64,000 nucleotides of DNA, taken from NCBI RefSeq assembly GCF_027244095.1, contig NC_069659.1, positions 349,486,250-349,550,249 of the forward strand, read 5' to 3'. The position numbers were made by a program, and so were the translations under genes. Position 1 is the first letter of the stretch. Each line of letters begins with the position of its first letter. Shown piece after piece: positions 43,701 through 56,842 of the stretch. This DNA is from Hemicordylus capensis. Lineage: Eukaryota > Chordata > Lepidosauria > Squamata > Cordylidae. The notes below the pieces were generated by a model. That model ran no database searches, had not been told where the DNA came from, and saw nothing but the letters and a program-made list of their open reading frames with translations.

Positions 43701-46700
43701 TATGCTTCTTTTTAGACTGTGAGACCTTTGGGGATCTTATTTATTTTTCTCTGTAAACCGCTTTGGAAACTTTGTTGAAAAGTGGTAGATAAATAGTAGT
43801 TGCAGCAGTAGTAATTTGTCCCATAATTTCAGTGGGACGACTCATGAGTAACTTAGTCTGGCTGCTATCCACAGTCTCTCTTTCATGAGCTTTGCTACAG
43901 GTAGATGCACTCTCTCTTCCCATTTAGGCCCCTCCACTCTGTCAGTACAGAATGATGCCCTGTGTTACAGGGAGAAGTCAATAGGAGATGAAAGTAACAC
44001 TCCCCCCAACCCCCACCCTAGTGATTGATCCTAATTGGAATGCTTCTGTACAAAAGCTTTGAATATCCTTATATATCCTCCTTGAATAGCCTCCTTATTC
44101 TCACTTTGGAGGGAATTTTATGGACAGAGATTTTGGGCCCTCGACACGGCATGACAGGCAGAAATCAACACATGAAGACTATCCTCCCATGACTGAGTCA
44201 CAGACAGCTAGTGCCATATAGAGCTTAACAGCTCTAGAGCTGAAACTCACCAGAGCACAAGCATGCCTAGCATTAAACTCTCTAGGGCTGCTGCGATCCT
44301 GTGCACACTTACTTGGGAGTAAGCTCCAATTAATTCAATGGGACATACTTCCGAGTAACCCTGCATAGGACTGCACTGTAGTTAGCCTTGGGTGAGCCAC
44401 TCTCTCTCTTGCCCTGCATCAGCCTCTATATCAGCAATATGGAGACACAGGATCATGGTAAGGATTACTGAAAATAAGGGCCAGGGCCAGGTTTCAAGGG
44501 GTCTTTGGCCAGCTGCCCACCACAGGTCCCCTTCTACCCTGGGTAGGCCCTGAGAGAGGCATTCTGTTATCACCACCTCATGAAGGCTCTGGGCAAAGAG
44601 GAGGTCTCAGGGATCAGCAGGGAGACCTTCTCAGAGCCCCGGGCTCTCAGCAGCTGCCCAACAATGCTGCCCCCCAATGCTGGCTCTGAGACAATGTATG
44701 TGTGAAGTGCTGCCAATACTAAGAAGTGCTACTTAAATGCTAAGTATTATTGATTTGAGCCAGTCATGAATCTATTGAAGGCACAGAGCCTCAGTCCATT
44801 ATAAAAGCTGGTCTAGATCAGGGATTCTCAACATTGGGACTCCAGATGTTTAATGGACTTCAACTCCCATAATCCCTAGTCCCAGTGGCCTTTGGTTGGG
44901 GATTATGGGAGTCCAATAGCATCAGGGGACCCAATATTGAGAATCCCTGGTCTAGATCAGGGATTCTCAATGTTGGGTCCCCAGATGTTTATTGGACTTC
45001 AACTCCCATAATCCTCAGCCCCAGTGGCCTTTGGTTGGGGATTATGGGAGCTGAAGTCCAATAACATCAGGGAACCCAACGTTGAGAATCCCTGGTCTAG
45101 ATGATCCAACACTCTTATGCTCTGATGACCCTGGTCTTCCCAAGATTTTAACCCAAACACTGCGCTTTGCCCTATCAAGGCCCATAAACGGGGCCTCTTG
45201 CACACACCAAGCTAGAGTTAAACCCCTACATCAGAAAAGGCCCGGGGCAGGATGTGTGTGTGGCTGAAAGCAATCCATCCGTACCTGACGGTGCTTGCCT
45301 GCCTCCTGACCAGCTCAATGACCTTGCCCGTGTTGCCAATGCCAGAGTGCATGAAGAGGAAGAGCTGCCGTGGATAACCGCGGTGAAGAGGCTGCCCCAA
45401 GAGCCAAGTCAGAGCCGCGAGGAGGTTGGTCCCACCCATGTCAGCTCGGAGCTTCCGGATGTGTTCGCAGGCCAACCTGAGAGTCTCCTGCAGAGATAAG
45501 GGGTGAGTGTCATGTGGGCCAGCCTATTGCAGCCTCTGCTCACTGCAGCTGCACTGAGGAGGCAGGGCCCATCCCAGCCCCGGATCAGGACACCAGATTG
45601 GAACTCGAGACAGCCCCAGCCAGCTGGGGTCCCGCTGAGGAAGCTCCTCAGGGCCTTGGGCTCCCTGGGGCAGCACCCCCATAACCTGAGCCCACTACAG
45701 AACTGTCCTCTCATAGGAAGCTGCCATATACTGAGTCAGACCCTTGGTCCATCTAGCTCAGTATTGTCTTCACAGACTGGGAGCAGCTTCTCCAAAGTTG
45801 CAGGCAGGAATCTCTCTCAGCCCTATCTTGGAGATGCTGCCAGGGAGGGAACTTGGAACCTAGATGCTCTTCCCAGAGCGGCTCCATCCCCTGAGGGGAA
45901 TATTTTACAGTGCTCACACTTCTAGTCTCCCTTTTAAATGCAACCAGGGTGGACCCTGCTTAGATAAGGGGACAAGCTTAGCTAAGGGGTGCTTGCTACC
46001 ACAAGACCAGCTCTCCTCTCCCACACCATCATGTTCCCCCCTGCAAACGTCTGCATGCCAGCACGATCAACAAGCTTGGCAGGAGTTGGTCGAGTGGCAG
46101 AGAAGTACCAGGCTCCAGTGGGCTGCCCCTTTGAGGTTTTCCAGAGAGGCAAAGCTCAGAAGGGTAGTCTGGACGCGGATATACTTAAGGGTTCAGTCTG
46201 CCTCTGAGTTGCGCTGAGCCAATTTGTCCCCTTCTTGACTTAGAGAGTAAACAGCATCTCCAAGGTTCTGAAGACGGTCACCTCCACGGCTTTCGCCTTT
46301 GCCTCGTAAGCAACCGAGACAGGACAGGACAAGGGCGGGCAGATGGTAAGGAACACTGCTAGGCAAGTGGACCCTGAGCCAGACGCTTGCCATGAGGGGT
46401 CTTCCCCACCTCCACACCACAGATACCTAAACCCATACATTCTAAGAACACAAGAACAGCCCGGCTGGATCAGGCCCAGGGCCTATCCAGGCCAGCATCC
46501 CATTTCACACAGTGGCCCACCAGATGCCTCTGGGCAGCCCACAGACAAGAGCAGAGGGCATGCCCTCTCTCCTGCTGTTGCTGCCCTGCAACTGGTATTT
46601 AGTGGCATTTTGCCTCAGAGGCTGGAGGTGGCCCACAGCCACCAGACTAGTAGCCACTGATAGACCTGTCCTCCATGAATGTATCTAAACCCCTCTTAAA

Positions 46701-49700
46701 GGCATCCAGACTGCTGGCAGTCACCACATCCTGTGGCAGAGAATTCCACAAGCTGATGAAAAGGTACTTCCTTTTGTTTCTTGGCAATCTACATTTCTTG
46801 GCAATCAGTGAACCTTCCAGTTCTGTGGTAGGTTCGCTCAACTGTACCTGAAGAGCCGGATTCCATGGCCTGAATGCATTATGGTCTGCATACTCTCATA
46901 GACCTGCTAGTCATGGGTGAATGGAATTGCCTTATGGAAAAGAAGACAGGTCTGGTGAACCTTTAAAAGATGTACGGAAGATGTAAAGAGGACTGGATAT
47001 TAGAATTGGCAGGAATGGCAAAATTAACAGCATTATTAAGAAATAAATTTGAAGTTTTCAAAAGGGATTCGGACCCTCTTCTTGTTTATTTTAAAACACA
47101 TTATAAAGTGAATTTTTATCAGGCCTTCGAGGGGTAACAACAAATGCTTAAAAAACGTCTGAGCTGATTTCTGTATGATTTACTGGTGGGAGAACGATGA
47201 AACTACAGGCAAGACCTGGGTATTGTTATTGATACTTGTTTCAATGATGAGATGAAAGTCCTTATGTGCTCTTTCCTCCTTTTTCTGTTTGTTTGTTTGT
47301 TTGTTTGTTCTATTTGTGTTTTCCTTTTTGTATTGTGGAAAAACTGAATTAAAAAAATTTTTTTTGGAAAAAAAGATGAACGGAAGAGAGCATTTCAGCA
47401 GGTGCAGCTTTTGTTTCCCATGCATGACAAGCTGCACCAGTTGAAAGTCCCTTTTCTGTGCATCCCTTAAAGATACAGGAGACCTGTCTGCTTTTCCATA
47501 GGGCAGCCCTATGGGGAAAGGACAGCACTGAAGCCCATAGGAAATTCTGGCTCTCTCCCTCCCTAGCTTCTGAAAGATTTTGTCAGGCAATGTCGATAGG
47601 TTTACAAGCTAATCTCCACAGCCATAAAGGTAAAGGAACTTCTGAAGTTTCTAGGAGGCGGATGAGCAAGACATTAAATTCTGTATTCATGAGCCTTGTT
47701 CAGTTTTCAGCATTGCTCCACTTTGACCAGAGTCCCATCCTGCAACAGAAACAGAGAAGCTGGTTCCCAGCATTTATCTCATGTGCAGGCTTGAAAATGT
47801 GTAGGGATGGCTGGTGAATCAGAAACAAAGGAAACGGTTATGTCTGAGGAAGAGTCAAGGGGTCATGAGACAGATCTTCAGCACTCAGCATAGTTCACTG
47901 GCCCATGACTAGCCAAATAAACTGTACAGAATAAACCAATCTATGCAAGTTTTGCACACTATACACAGATCACAGAATCCAGCTTCCCTTGTTGCAGAAT
48001 TTGGGTTAACTGAGCATACAGTTTCACAGGAACATAGGAAGCTGCCATATACTGAGTCCGACCCTTGGCCCATCTAGCTCAGGATTGTCTACCCAGACTG
48101 GCAGCGGCTTCTCCAAGGTTGCAGGCAGGAGTCTCTTTCTTAGCCCTATCTGGAGATGCTGCCAGGGAGGGATCTTGGAGCCTTCTGCATGTGCAGGTGC
48201 TCTTCCCAGAAGGGTGCATCCTTCTTAGCAAAGGGGACAATTCATGCTTGCTACCAAAAGGCCAGCTCTCCAGGGGCTAATTATGCCGCTGGACTGACCC
48301 ATGGCATCCCTGTGGGCTCATGGAATTCTGGCCAGATCCAGTTAAGAGCCAGTCCAGCCAGGGGGTAGAAAGTGGGATGAAAAGCCACAGTACACGGAGC
48401 GAGTACTCACACTGTTGCAGGGCTTGCTTGCAGTGAAGAGGGGCTTGATGCTGGAGCCAAAGCCAGCAACATTCAACAAGGTGCTGGAAGGGAGGCTCTT
48501 CACAGCCACCAACAAAGCATCCTGCACAGGAAGGGGGGAAAGAGTCAAGATTAAATGGGTAGTGTCCACAAAACTGTGGAAAGTAAAGGCTCATCACAAG
48601 GTCAGTTCTCATGACCCTGGAGTTCCTGGCATGCACACCGTGATGCGTATACATTTTGCTAAAAAAAGAAAGAAAGAAAAGATCAGAACTAAGATATATT
48701 CTTGCAGGGTATATGCAGATGACGTTTCTGTAATCTTTAGGCTGTGGGAATATTGCCTTTGTGTGTGGAAACCCCTGCTCACTGAACAAAGAGGCACCTT
48801 TTAAAAGTGGTGATTCTCTTCATTTAGCACGGGGAGAGCAACTGGCCCTATCCATCCCCGACACAGCATCCCTCCAGTGGCTGTTGCCGGGGTCTACATT
48901 ATGTTTCTTTTTAGATTGTGAGCCTTTTGGGGACAGGGGACCATCTTGTTTATTTGCCTATGTAAGCTGTGTTGAGAACGTTTTGTTGTTGAAAGTAGTA
49001 TATCAATGTCCATAATAATCTTTTTAAATGTGGCTGTTCCGGCACCACAAGACCCATGACCTCTTTAGTGATGAGTGACACAACACCCATTCTTGCCACC
49101 CATGCTAGGGGGGTAGATTCTCTTATTTTTATTCTTTTTATATATATAGTGTTTAAGGTTCTGTGTTTGCTTGGCATTTATCTCCAGCGCGGGAAAATCC
49201 ATCGGACTTAAGTGCAAATTCAAACTGATGATTCAAGAGTGCGGCAGCCTCTTCTCTCTAAGCAGACAATTCCAGGAAACAACTCTGCATGGCTCCAAGC
49301 CCCTCCTCTATAGTACATCCACCAGCTTCTCCAACCATTAATCAAGCAAGACTGGCCAACATCCAAGCCATCCTTGAATTACAGCTGTAAGCAAGAGGAG
49401 GAGAGCTGGTCTTAAGGGAAGAGAGCTGGTCTTGTGGAAGCAAGCATGACTTTGCTCAGCAGGGTCTGCCCTGGTTGCATATGAATGGAAGACTGCATGT
49501 GTGAGCTCTGTAAGATAGTCCCCTTAGGGGATGGGGCCGCTCTGGGAAGAAGAAGGAGGTTCCATGCTCCCTCCCTGGCAGTTCCAAGATAGGGCTGAGA
49601 GAGACTCTTGTCTGCAACCTTGGAGAGGCCGCTGTCAGTCTGTGTGGACAATACTGAGCTAGATGGACCAATGGTCCGACTCAGTATACGGCAGCTTCCT

Positions 49701-51493
49701 ATCTTCCTAAGATTTTACAAGAGGTTGAATCGAGTGTCATCTGCTCTTCACTGCAAATTGCAAGGAAAGAATGGATCTGGGCAGTCAAACAGGGGCTCCT
49801 CTTCAGCTTACATCCCACATCTACTGAAAGCAGAGAGGGCCCAGGTACTGAATGCCTTTGCCCAGGCCATGCTCACAGGGAGGAATAAAATCCAGGACTC
49901 CTGGGGAAACTGGAGCATCTTCCCTCTGACACCAGGGGCAGATATTTTTAGAGGGTCTTCCAGATAAATGTAATAATGTGGACAGGCACTGGCAATCTGC
50001 ATAGTACACACAGTATTTGCACATAGCCTTTAACAAAAGTGGCATATGGCAAAATTGCAGCTGCTGATAAACATTTTGCAACTGTTGCTCATCAAGGATG
50101 GGGAGAAATGATGCTTTCGTGCACATTCATGCACAAAATATTGTGCACACTGGCACAAAGTATTAATTATCCCCTCTCAGGACCTAGGCAGTAGTTACAT
50201 AGGGACACAGGAAGCTGCCTTATGCCGAGTCAGACCATTGGTCCATCTAGCTCAGTATTGTCTGCACACACTGGCAGCGGCTTCTCCAAGGCTTCAGGCA
50301 GGAGTCTCTCCCAGCCCTGTCTTGGAGATGCCACAGAGGGAAGCTGGAACCTCCTGCATGCAAGCTTGCAGGTGCTCTTCTCAGAGCGGCCCCATCCCCT
50401 AAGGGGAATACCTTGCAGTGCTCACACATGTGGTCTCCCATTCAAATGCAAACTAAAGTGGACCCTGCTTAGCTACCGCAAGACGGGCTCTCTTCCTACT
50501 TTCTCCCTTAGTTGAGGGAAAGTCCCTTGCTGTACACTCTCTATAGCCAGGACTGGCTTCATTCCACCATCTGCTCCAAATATCTGCATCTGCTCCAAAC
50601 TGCTCTAATATCTGCATCTGAAAAATATCAGTTACCCCTGTCAACTAAGCAAAGAGGCACCTTATGTTTAGCAGGGGGAGGGCACCTGGCCCAATTCACC
50701 CCCAGCACAGCATCCCACCAGTGGCTATTGCTGGTTTCTACCTTGTGTTTCTTTTTAGACTGTGAGCCCATTTGGAAGAGGGGACCATCTTATGTACTTA
50801 TTATTTGTTTTTCTGTGTAAACCACTTTGAGGAATTTTGTTGATAAGCAGTATATAAATATCCGTAATAGCAGTTGATGTGATTGTCAGCTGGAGGCTTT
50901 GGAAAACTTGGAAGTGCAGAGCACTGCTGCAAAGCATATATCCCGCCGGTTAGCTCCAGAGGTAGGGCTGATGATTTCTCTGATGGACAGAAGAGAGCCA
51001 GGAACTTGGAACGTTCTGCATGCAAGCGCTCTTCCCAAAGTGGCCCCATCCCCTAAAGGGAATATCTTACAGTGCTCACGTGTAGTCTTCCTTTCAAATG
51101 CAAACCAGGGTGGACCCTGCTTAGCAAAGGGGACAATTCATGCTAGCTCCCACAAGACCAGCTCTCCTCCACACTTATCTGCTCACCCAAACTTTGGTAA
51201 CTGCCTTTGCAAACAAGTGACCCACAGGGATCCATTCCAAACTGTGCCAACTATCTCATTGCCAGCTGCAGACCAACCCTCACTAGCTTCATTCACCTCT
51301 GCTCCCATCATGGCATTGGCACCAGGCACCCATTTGGTTATCATGAAGATATTAGCCTGATTCAGACATAATGCTCCATGAGTGTACAGATGTCTGTACA
51401 CTTGTACGTGTGTCTGTGTGAATGACTGTACTTGTGTGTTCATTTTAAAAGTGTAAACCGCCCTAAGCCATTTTTGGAAGGGTGGTATAGAAG

Positions 51494-51528
<35 letters not shown>

Positions 51529-54500
51529 GTCAATCAAATAAATGTGAACCTGGATACAGACCATTCAAATGCATGGTATAGACAGGAAGAGGACTTCTAT
51601 ACCTGCATTCAGCATAACAAGTGAGTGAATGCACCTGTGAACAGATCTGTACGTGTGCACACTGTACACCCATGGTTTGAGTGTTGAACAGAACATGTGA
51701 ATGGGCCTATAGTGGAGCAAAAGGTTTTAAATGGAGGAAGCGAGCCATTTTGATCCAGTTCTCGGGAGACACTTTACAAGGAAAATCTGACATAAGGCTC
51801 TTCTGAAAATAACAAGGTAATCGGGGCGATAACATCTCTTGTGCCTTTTTCTGCAGAATTGCAATGTTGCTTCATCTGCAATGCCAATTTCCTGTTGATT
51901 AGCAAAGCATAAGGAGACTATCTGTCTGAACTCATTATGAACACATAAAGAACCAGGCACCAGGCGACATCCGCTGAGCACTCTGGCAAACAGAATTCAC
52001 CCGTTAAGGCCTCATGTGATTTCCCTGGCTTAAGTTTCCACAGAAACGTGTCTTCTCTCCTTTCAGCCTGCCCGCTCCACACACTGACTAGTCTGCTGGC
52101 TCATTTACCTTGATCCCATCAATGCTGGGGCCATTCACGCTCCCACTGCGGTCTATGAGGAAGAGCATCTCCCGAGTGACTGTCTGGAAATCAGTGGGAA
52201 GGATGCCCTCCTCAGGACAGAAATTCAGCATCAGCACAGGATTGTGGAAGATGTCCTTGTGGAACCTCTTCTGGACAAAAGCTACCTAAGAAGTGAAGAA
52301 GAAGGAAAAAACCCAAGGCCGCCACGTTTTCTCCTCTGATCCTTACACAGCCTCATGCGTGTGGCCCTTCTGAAGCTTCAGCACTTCAGCTCTACAGGGA
52401 CTGCCTTGCTGAAGGAGTCTGGAGTACATCTTGTCCAGCACTTGGTTTGAAACAGCAGAGGCAGCAATTCCATCAGGCGAGGGGAGGCAATTGCCTCAGC
52501 CACAGGTGTAAGAAGAGGCGCAAGGGATGGCTATTGAGGCCCTGCCACCAAGGGCACCACCCTGCAGGCCACCCACGGGGGTACCCACTGCCACCCACTG
52601 GGACATGCTGTTCATTTCCCCACCCCTTGCCCTGCTGGGGCAAAGATCTTCTTTCCTGCCTTCCTTCCCCCAGTGAGAGCATGGCATGCCTCTGTCACCA
52701 CGGCCTCGCTTGGCAGTATGCCCTGAGAATGCCAGGCACCCACCTGCAGTTCAGAGGGTAGCGGGTGTCATGATATTGTCCTTTGCCTCAAGCAGCAACA
52801 TACTTTTGACTGCCCCTCCATACCAGCATTCAACCAGATGACCCTGCCAGCTCAAAAGTATCCTTGCTGCTCTTTAGTGGCAGAGAACTCCATAAATTAG
52901 CCACACCCTGTGTGTCTTTTATAAAGAAAATGTCATCTTTTCATTCATTTGAGCAAATCTCCATGATCAGCCTTTCCATGGTGGGTATATAAGTGGTCCG
53001 GGAGGAAAATGATCTCCATCCCTCCCCCACCCCCAAACACTTGAAGCACTCCCAAAGATCTGCTATAGAAATAAAGGGGGAGTAAGGCACGCTGCTGTTG
53101 AGACATTCAACAGGGGTGGATTCGGACGACTGGAAGGTCACCAAACTGAACTTGGTGGCTTGCTGTTTGTTGAGTGTACTGTCTGCAGAGAGCTATCGAG
53201 AAAATAAAGTAGAGCGAGGAAAGAATTTTCTCTGCCTAACTTATTTCTTACAGTGAGAGGGGGAGAGCTAGGTTGGGAAGAAGATGGAGAGGAAACCCCG
53301 GGCGCTTTCCAGATTACATGCTACAACAGTGGTAGTTTACTTTGGCTTGGCAGGATCGTATTGAAACCATAAATAAAGGGTGTTGCACAAAGCCACCAGC
53401 AGGGGGAAAAGTCTTTTCTAGCTTGCACAAACCTCTTACAACAGAAAAATACAGGTTTGTTTTTTTTTTTTGGTTTTTTGTTTTGTTTTGCAAGGTTGTA
53501 GTACAGTACTGCAAAGATAAAACCGGGAAGAAGGCATCAGAAATATGAACGACACCTTGCTGACAGCACAGGGACTATGATGTCAAAACACAGGCAGTAT
53601 GGAAGCACACTTAACAGACACGTAGTGACACTGTTGCTGCGTGTAATCTGGAAAGCGCCCTGGATAGAGGGAAGCAGCTGCAGTTGCAGAAGGCCTGTGA
53701 GACCGCAACAGGATCCAGGAACAGCAGAGCAGGAGAGCACTGGCAGCAAAGTAGCAGGATACAGAGAAGTTGCTTTGGCCCCTTTCTACATGCACCTCAG
53801 GGAACAGCAGCAGAGCGTGTGACACCACTAGGTTTCGCAACCTGCACATGTCACATCTCTTGGGGACACTGATCAACTCACCACAGGCTGGTGGTGGTGG
53901 TGCCGAAGTCACTCCTCACCCAGGACGCTATTTATCCTATGGCTGGTCCTGATTAAAAGCTTACCACTTGGCATCTGTAACCACTTTGTGAGGTGGTCAT
54001 CTGTTCCCTCCAGCCACATAATTACATGCTGCTGCTCTACTGCTTTGCTAGTGCAAAGGCTGTGGAGCTACAGCACAGCAATGCTGTACTTAGCCATCTG
54101 GTTGGAGCCTACAAACTATTGCTCCCCCCATATCCTTACAGGTGTCAAGTGGCAAGCTTTGAAGCTGCTCCTGGGTTGGCAGTCCTGATCACTAAAATCC
54201 ATCCTTAGCCCATCCAGGGTGGGAAAAACAACACCACCACCATTTTCCTCCCCAGCTGGTCACCTGTCTCTCCCCATCGTTATCTTTTTTGGCAATACGA
54301 GCATAATCCCGGCGGTTCCTGATGTGCGCCTCGTATTCCTGGTACGTCATGGCACCCTCTTCGATGATGAGATGTGGACGGTGAGGTTCTTTGAGAGAGA
54401 GAAATTGTAGAGAGCCATGAGCATCAGAGTGGCCCGCTGCACAGAAGACCAGGCTGCCAGGACCTGGGTTCAAAGCCCTCGTTGTGCATGGACTCAGTGG

Positions 54501-55080
54501 GTGGCCTCGGAAGACTCATGCTATTTGAGCCACAGTTCACTACATGTCAAAAAGGAGCAAGACTCACCTTTTCCCACAGAGCAGTAATGAAGGCATGAAA
54601 CCGCCCTAGAATCCAAACCAGATCACTGGTCTATCTAGCCCAGGGCTGCTCAACTTGGGCCCTCCTGCAGACTTTGGCTACAACTTTCACAATCCCTGAC
54701 TATCAGGCACTGGGGGCTGGGGATTGTGGGAATGGTAGTCCAAAAACATCTGGGAGACCTAAGTTGAGCAGGCCTGATCTAGCCTAGTACTATCCATTCT
54801 GATGGGCAGCATCTCTCCAAGACCTCAGGGAGAGGTCTCTTCCCAACTCTGCTACCCGAAATCATTTAAAGCCAGTGTGGTGTTGTGGCTAGAGTGCTGG
54901 CCTAGGACCGGGGAGACCCAAGTTCAAATCCCCATTCAGCCATGAGACTAGCTGGATGACTCTGGGCCAGTCACTTCTCTCTCAGCCTAACCTACTTTAC
55001 AGGGTTGTTGTGAGGAGAAACCTAAGTATGTAGTACACCACTTTGGGCTCCTTGGAGGAAGAGTGGGATATAAAATGTAA

Positions 55081-55117
<37 letters not shown>

Positions 55118-56800
55118 CGGAGAGGTGGGGGCTGGAACTGTTTGCAGGCTATTAGTTTTTACAGCCCATCCAATGAATAAATATTGTTCCAGCCCTGCTA
55201 GAACTAGAAAAGAATATCTTAGAATTAGAATCGCTGTTGTTGTGCTGCAGTGAGTGTGGGGGGGGGCTGTATGCATGGGGTCCTGGGCAACTGCCTTTCT
55301 AGTCCCTCTCTTCAGAAAGCCCTGCTTTTTGTGATGGTAGGGAGAAAATTTCTGCACAGCTACTGCCCAAGAACACTCTACAGCAGCAGACACCATGCAG
55401 AGCAATTTTGTTTTCAAAAATTCAGTCATTCCAGCTTCCGTTTTAAGTCATTAAGACCATTTATGGTCACTGTGTGAGCTCCAACCCTTGGAATACCTAA
55501 CTTTCTGTGGAGTGCATCCCAAAGACCTTCTGCTTTCCCCCTGCACTAAAGAAAGATTCCCTTCTGATGCAACCCAATCAGTGTGGCATCTGTTACAATG
55601 TCCTCTTCCAATGCCCCTCAGCTATAATTGGAAGTCCAGAGGCCACATCCAGTCTAACAATGTGCTTGTGTGTTGCACTAGCTAATTGCACCAAATCTGG
55701 AGCTTGTCGTCCAGACTACTGTTGCATAAGCGCAATCATGTTTGTGCATGCACAACAAGGTCCACAACCTGTGGCGTGCCTTGTATGATTTGCAGGCATC
55801 CTAATGATGTCATGCAGCTGCGCAACTAGCACAACTTGGTTCATGGCGCAAGTACTTTGTTAGTTTGGATGTCAGCCAATGGCTCTGACTTGGAAGACTC
55901 TGTGGGCATCTTGTGGCAAAATCTGGAACAATCTAACTGCTCGTCCCTACCAGTTTGGGTCGCCAACTAAAGGGTCCTCTGTGCTTTTCCTTGTGATATG
56001 CACTAGAGGGTTCTGTGGTCACTGCAGCTATTCCCAGCAGAAAAGGTTTATCTTACCACAAGGATACAAGATAATCTCCAGGTTCCTGTCACACCTGTGC
56101 CTCTCTGCCAAGGTAATGCATATTGTTGAGGCAGAGTTGGCATATGGATTGGCATCAGCTCGCAAAGCATGGGATGGGCTTTCCAACCCTGCAAGGAAAG
56201 AAGAGTGGGGGAGGAGAGAGAAGACAGGACTTCATTGTCTGCTCTGCACACTGCACATTAACTTGCAGCAATTTCTAACACTTTTCTGTGTTAGAACCTC
56301 TCTAACACTTTTCTGTTGCAAACAGTTCCATTTGCTTTTTAAGTTGGGTAAGATTAGAATTGTTCGGACCATGGTTTTTCCCGTGACACTCTATGGATGC
56401 GAAAGCTGAACTTGGAAGAAGCAAGATAGAAAAAGTATTGACACTTTTGAACTTTAGTGCTGGAGAAGACGTTTGAGGATACCATGGACAGCCAGGAAAA
56501 CAAATAAATGGCTCATAGAACAAATCAATCCAGAATTTTCACTCGAGGCACAAATGACCAGGCACAAACTATCATACTTTGCACACATTATGTGAAGATC
56601 CAGCTCCCTTGAGAAGTCCATAATGCTGGGGAAAGTTGAAGGAAAGAGAAGAGGATGACCAGCAGCAAGGTGGATGGACTCAATTAGGACAGCAATGAAT
56701 GCACCACTGAGAGACCTTAAAGGCCAAGTTGAAGACAGATCATCCTGGAGAGAATCTATCTATGTGGTCGCTAAGAGTCGACACCAACTTTACGGCACTT

Positions 56801-56842
<42 letters not shown>

